Shown piece after piece: positions 61,057-64,000 of a stretch of DNA of 64,000 bases. The stretch covers positions 682,001-746,000 of the forward strand of contig AP031382.1 of the NCBI GenBank assembly GCA_040371205.1. The letters are read 5' to 3'. Within the stretch, counting starts at the first letter, position 1. Every line of letters begins with the position of its first letter. The stretch is from Rhodanobacter sp. (GTDB taxonomy: Bacteria; Pseudomonadota; Gammaproteobacteria; Xanthomonadales; Rhodanobacteraceae). The notes beneath the pieces are model-generated. The model searched no databases and was not told the DNA's origin. It was given only the letters and a program-made list of their open reading frames with translations. Both the position numbers and the translations under genes were made by a program.

Positions 61057-64000
61057 TTATGCGGCGTCGGCGCGAGGCCTGGCCGATGGGCCGCTTGTCG
61101 TTCTGATCCGGTCGATGTCGAACGCGGCGATGTCCGGCAACAACAGGTCGGCTTCGGCCAGGGCGTCCGCCCCGCCGATGCCTATCGCCGCCATCCCGGC
61201 GGCGTGGATGCTGGCGATGCCCGCGGCGGCGTCTTCCACGCCGAGGCAATCCGCCGGCGCGAGGCCGAGGCCCGCGGCGGCGGCAAGGAAAATTTCCGGG
61301 TCGGGCTTGGATCGCGCGATGCGGCCGGCGTCGACCACGTAGTCGAACAGGCCGGCGATGCCCAGCCGTTCGATGAGCTGGGGCGCGTTGCGGCTGGCCG
61401 AGGCCAGCGCGGTCTTCAGCCCGGCGGCGCGCGCCGATTCCACCGCGGCGCGCGCGCCGGGCAGCAGGTGGCGCGGGTCGAGGCGTTCGATCAATTCGAC
61501 ATAGCGCGCGTTCTTGCGCGCCGCCAGCTCGGCCTTTTGCCCGGCGTCGTAGCGGCGCGGGGCACGCTCCAGCAGGATCTCCAGCGAGCCCATGCGGTCC
61601 ACGCCCTTCATGCGCTCGGCGGTGGCCTCGTCGAACGGGGCGCCGATCTCGTCGGCCAGTTGCTGCCAGGCCGCGCGATGCAAGACGGCGGTGTCGGCGA
61701 GCACGCCGTCGAGGTCGAAGATCACCGCCTTCAGCGTGGGCGACGATGCGGCCGGGTGCGCCAGCTGCAGCGTTTCGCCCCGGCGCAGCCGCTGCGGCTG
61801 GCCGCGATGCAGGAAATCCAGCTGTTCGCCCGCGCTCAGCGTGTAGCGCACGCCGGCGGCATCCACCTCGACGCGCAGCTGCGCGTCGCGCCAGCGCAGG
61901 CCGAAGCGGTAGCTGCGCCAGGCATGCGGCAGCTGCGGTGCGAAGGCGGGTTTGCCGCCTTGCACGCGCAGGCCGCCGTAGCCCCAGCCCAGGGCCAGCC
62001 AGCTGCCGGCCATCGCCGCCATGTGCAGGCCGTGTCCCGCGTTGCCGTGCGAGTCGTCCAGATCCACCCGCAGGGTGTCGAGGAAGTAGCGGTACGCCTC
62101 CGTCTCGCGGCCCACCTCGGCGGCGATCACCGCGAAGGTGGAGGCCGACAGCGTGGAGTCGTGCACGGTGACGCTTTCGTAGTAATCGAAGTTGCGCCGC
62201 TTGGCGGCCGCGGCCACGTCTTCGCCGGCCAGCATCAGGGCGAGCAGGGTGTCGGCCTGCTTGCATACCTGGTGGCGGTAGATGGTCAGCGGATGCCAGT
62301 GCAGCAGCAGCGGGCGCAGGGCGGGGTCGCGCATCTGCTCCGGCGTCAGCCGCGGCTTGTCGAGGAAGCCGTCGTCCTGTGGGAAGACGCCGAGTTCGGC
62401 ATCCTCGGCCAGGTACATCGCGTCGGCGGCGCGCCGCCACTGCGCGGGCTCGTCCGCGGCGAGGCCGATCTGCTGTACCAGTGCGGCGTGCTCGGCCGGG
62501 TGCATGGTAGCCAGCCATTCGATGGCGTCCGCGGCGTCGCGCAGGTGCCGCCGCGCCATGCGGTTGGTGTAGTGGTTGTTGTCGACCAGGGCGGAGTATT
62601 CGTCGGGCCCGGTGACTTCATGGATGCAGAAGGCGCCGCCGCGGCGCGGATTGGCGTGGCCGATCTGCAGCCAGATGCGCGCGGTCTCGCACAGCATCTC
62701 CGCGCCCATGTCGCGCATGAAATCCGTGTCGCCGCTGGCGTCCACGTACAGCCGGACTGCCCAGGCCACCGCCGCGTTGATGTGGTACTGCGCCGAGCCG
62801 CCGGGGAAATAGGCCGAGCACTCGTCGCCGGCGATGGTGCGCCACGGATACAGCGCACCCTGCGCATGGTTCAACTCGCGGGCGTGCGCGCGGGCGCGGT
62901 CCAGCGTGGCATGGCGCCAGGCCAGCATGTGCCGCGCCAGTTCGGGGGCGGCGGTGGCCAGCACCGGCAGCATGAAGACTTCGGCGTCCCAGAAGCAGTG
63001 GCCTTCGTAGCCTTCGCCGGTGAGACCCTTGGCGCCGATGCTGCCGTGGCCGTCGCGGTTGCCGGACTGGAACAGCTGGAACAGGTTGAAGCGCAGCGCC
63101 TGCTCGACCTCCGGCGCGCCGTCGATGGCAATATCCGCCGCGCGCCACAAGGCCTCGAGTTGCCCTGCCTGGCCGGCCCGCAGGGAGGGGAAGCCTGCGT
63201 GGCCGGCCGATGCCAGCGCATCCTTCGCGCGGGACAGCAGGGTGGGGTCGACGCCTGCCTCGGCGTCGGGAAGCGACCAGGCCCAGGCGGCGAATTTGTC
63301 CAGCGCCACTTCCGCGCCGGGTACGAGCTGGCCCGCGAAGGCCTGCACCACGCCATGCGGCGTGCGCTCTGCGTGGCGGAAGGCCAGCGCGCCGTCATCG
63401 GTCAGGCGATGGGTTTGCGCGCAGGCCAGCCGGATGCCGCTGTGCGTGGTGTGCTGGGCCACCCAGGCGAGATCGGCGTCGGCCTGGGCGTCGTGCAATT
63501 GCAGCCCGCCGCTGAGATGCGCGCCGATGCGCGGATCGTCGCCCTGGCCCACGGCCGCGCGCGTAGTGTCGATGGCCGATTCCAGGGTGATCGGGCCGCG
63601 ATAGTCAATCGAGCGCACGCGGTAGCGGATCGCCAGCACGCCGGGGCGATCCAGCGGCACCAGCCGTTCCGAGCGGATTTCCAGCGTGCCGCCGCCGGGC
63701 GCTCGCCAGCGCAGGGTGCGGCGGTAGCAGCCGTCGCGCAGGTCGAGCTGCCGTTCCAGCGCCAGCCATTCGCCCTGGTCCAGCCGCACGTCCGCATCGC
63801 CGAGCCGCAGCCGGATGCGGCTGGCGTCGGCCACGGGCAAGCGGGTGTCGGTACGGCGGGCAAAGCCGACGAAGCGCTCGTGGTACGCAATCGGCGAGCG
63901 CTCCCAGACGCCAGCGAGGAAACAGCCCTGGCTGGGGCTGTCGTCCTCCTCCAGGCCGCCGCGCACGCCCAGCGAGCCGTTGGCGAGGGCGAACAGGCTT
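61057..64000 (-). CDS. GH65 phosphorylase fused to beta-phosphoglucomutase, 5' end beyond window
   Basis: At least 980 codons remain; the frame is open to the window edge (FALANGSLGVRGG), so the true start lies outside. The GH65 part keeps the canonical acid motif GPDEYSALVDNNHYTN and, near its end, HDSTLSAS, the phosphate-site segment of GH65 phosphorylases that the two secreted copies lack. The last ~220 residues are a HAD domain: FDLDGVLADTAVLHR, SASRNAPQLIERLG, KPDPEIFLAAA and GVEDAAAGI, all typical of beta-phosphoglucomutase. No signal peptide is expected. It would convert a disaccharide plus phosphate to glucose and beta-glucose-1-phosphate, then to glucose-6-phosphate, in one protein. 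Confidence 0.9.
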   Translation of the reverse strand, partial: SLFALANGSLGVRGGLEEDDSPSQGCFLAGVWERSPIAYHERFVGFARRTDTRLPVADASRIRLRLGDADVRLDQGEWLALERQLDLRDGCYRRTLRWRAPGGGTLEIRSERLVPLDRPGVLAIRYRVRSIDYRGPITLESAIDTTRAAVGQGDDPRIGAHLSGGLQLHDAQADADLAWVAQHTTHSGIRLACAQTHRLTDDGALAFRHAERTPHGVVQAFAGQLVPGAEVALDKFAAWAWSLPDAEAGVDPTLLSRAKDALASAGHAGFPSLRAGQAGQLEALWRAADIAIDGAPEVEQALRFNLFQLFQSGNRDGHGSIGAKGLTGEGYEGHCFWDAEVFMLPVLATAAPELARHMLAWRHATLDRARAHARELNHAQGALYPWRTIAGDECSAYFPGGSAQYHINAAVAWAVRLYVDASGDTDFMRDMGAEMLCETARIWLQIGHANPRRGGAFCIHEVTGPDEYSALVDNNHYTNRMARRHLRDAADAIEWLATMHPAEHAALVQQIGLAADEPAQWRRAADAMYLAEDAELGVFPQDDGFLDKPRLTPEQMRDPALRPLLLHWHPLTIYRHQVCKQADTLLALMLAGEDVAAAAKRRNFDYYESVTVHDSTLSASTFAVIAAEVGRETEAYRYFLDTLRVDLDDSHGNAGHGLHMAAMAGSWLALGWGYGGLRVQGGKPAFAPQLPHAWRSYRFGLRWRDAQLRVEVDAAGVRYTLSAGEQLDFLHRGQPQRLRRGETLQLAHPAASSPTLKAVIFDLDGVLADTAVLHRAAWQQLADEIGAPFDEATAERMKGVDRMGSLEILLERAPRRYDAGQKAELAARKNARYVELIERLDPRHLLPGARAAVESARAAGLKTALASASRNAPQLIERLGIAGLFDYVVDAGRIARSKPDPEIFLAAAAGLGLAPADCLGVEDAAAGIASIHAAGMAAIGIGGADALAEADLLLPDIAAFDIDRIRTTSGPSARPRADAA

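Noticed and set aside
58316-61342. Plus-strand frame of about 1000 codons across the third TonB receptor
   Set aside because: Antisense to a full-length receptor with signal peptide, plug and C-terminal Phe.

Overview
The window is high-GC DNA from a TonB-receptor-rich gammaproteobacterium, most likely the Rhodanobacteraceae/Xanthomonadaceae group (Dyella, Rhodanobacter, Luteibacter or Xanthomonas relatives). The assignment rests on three things: a GH2-GH3-GH125-GH92-GH2 operon in the order known from the Xanthomonas N-glycan (nix) cluster, large TonB-dependent receptors of the Xanthomonas/Caulobacter type, and xanthomonad-like hypothetical proteins. No rRNA, tRNA, insertion sequence, phage gene or CRISPR array was seen.

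Layout. 1-8.8 kb: a two-partner secretion pair, namely the 3' part of a giant repetitive adhesin (TpsA) and its outer-membrane transporter (TpsB). 9-13.4 kb: a MASE1 membrane protein with a degenerate kinase-like C-terminus, a small secreted protein, and a divergent aldo/keto reductase-LysR pair. 13.6-41.7 kb: a mannose/N-glycan utilisation island. It holds the GH2 beta-mannosidase, GH3, GH125, GH92, GH2 operon; a TonB receptor with a divergent GH92; a second TonB receptor; a minus-strand operon lacI - FucP-type MFS - PfkB kinase - AGE-family isomerase; and a third GH92. 41.8-47.7 kb: signalling genes (CHASE3 histidine kinase, receiver, receiver-kinase-pseudoreceiver hybrid, a small ExbD-like lipoprotein and a sigma-54 PilR-like activator). 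47.7-64 kb: a long minus-strand alpha-glucoside operon. In transcription order it is a GH65 phosphorylase/beta-phosphoglucomutase fusion (runs off the window), TonB receptor, MFS transporter, secreted GH65, TPR/2OG-Fe(II) oxygenase-like protein, second secreted GH65, GH37 trehalase-like enzyme and an esterase.

How it works together. In the first island the receptors would import mannose-containing glycans. Exported GH92, GH125, GH3 and GH2 enzymes strip them to monosaccharides, the MFS protein takes up hexose, and the AGE isomerase plus PfkB kinase would turn mannose into fructose-6-phosphate. Six copies of a 14-bp motif with a central CG, as expected for a LacI-family operator, lie ahead of the nix-like operon, both receptors, the third GH92 and lacI itself. 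They tie these units into one probable regulon. In the second island two periplasmic GH65 enzymes and a GH37 would release glucose, while the cytoplasmic GH65-HAD fusion would phosphorolyse the disaccharide to beta-glucose-1-phosphate and on to glucose-6-phosphate. The oxygenase-like protein sits in this operon with 4-bp overlaps and has no obvious role in known trehalose or kojibiose pathways.
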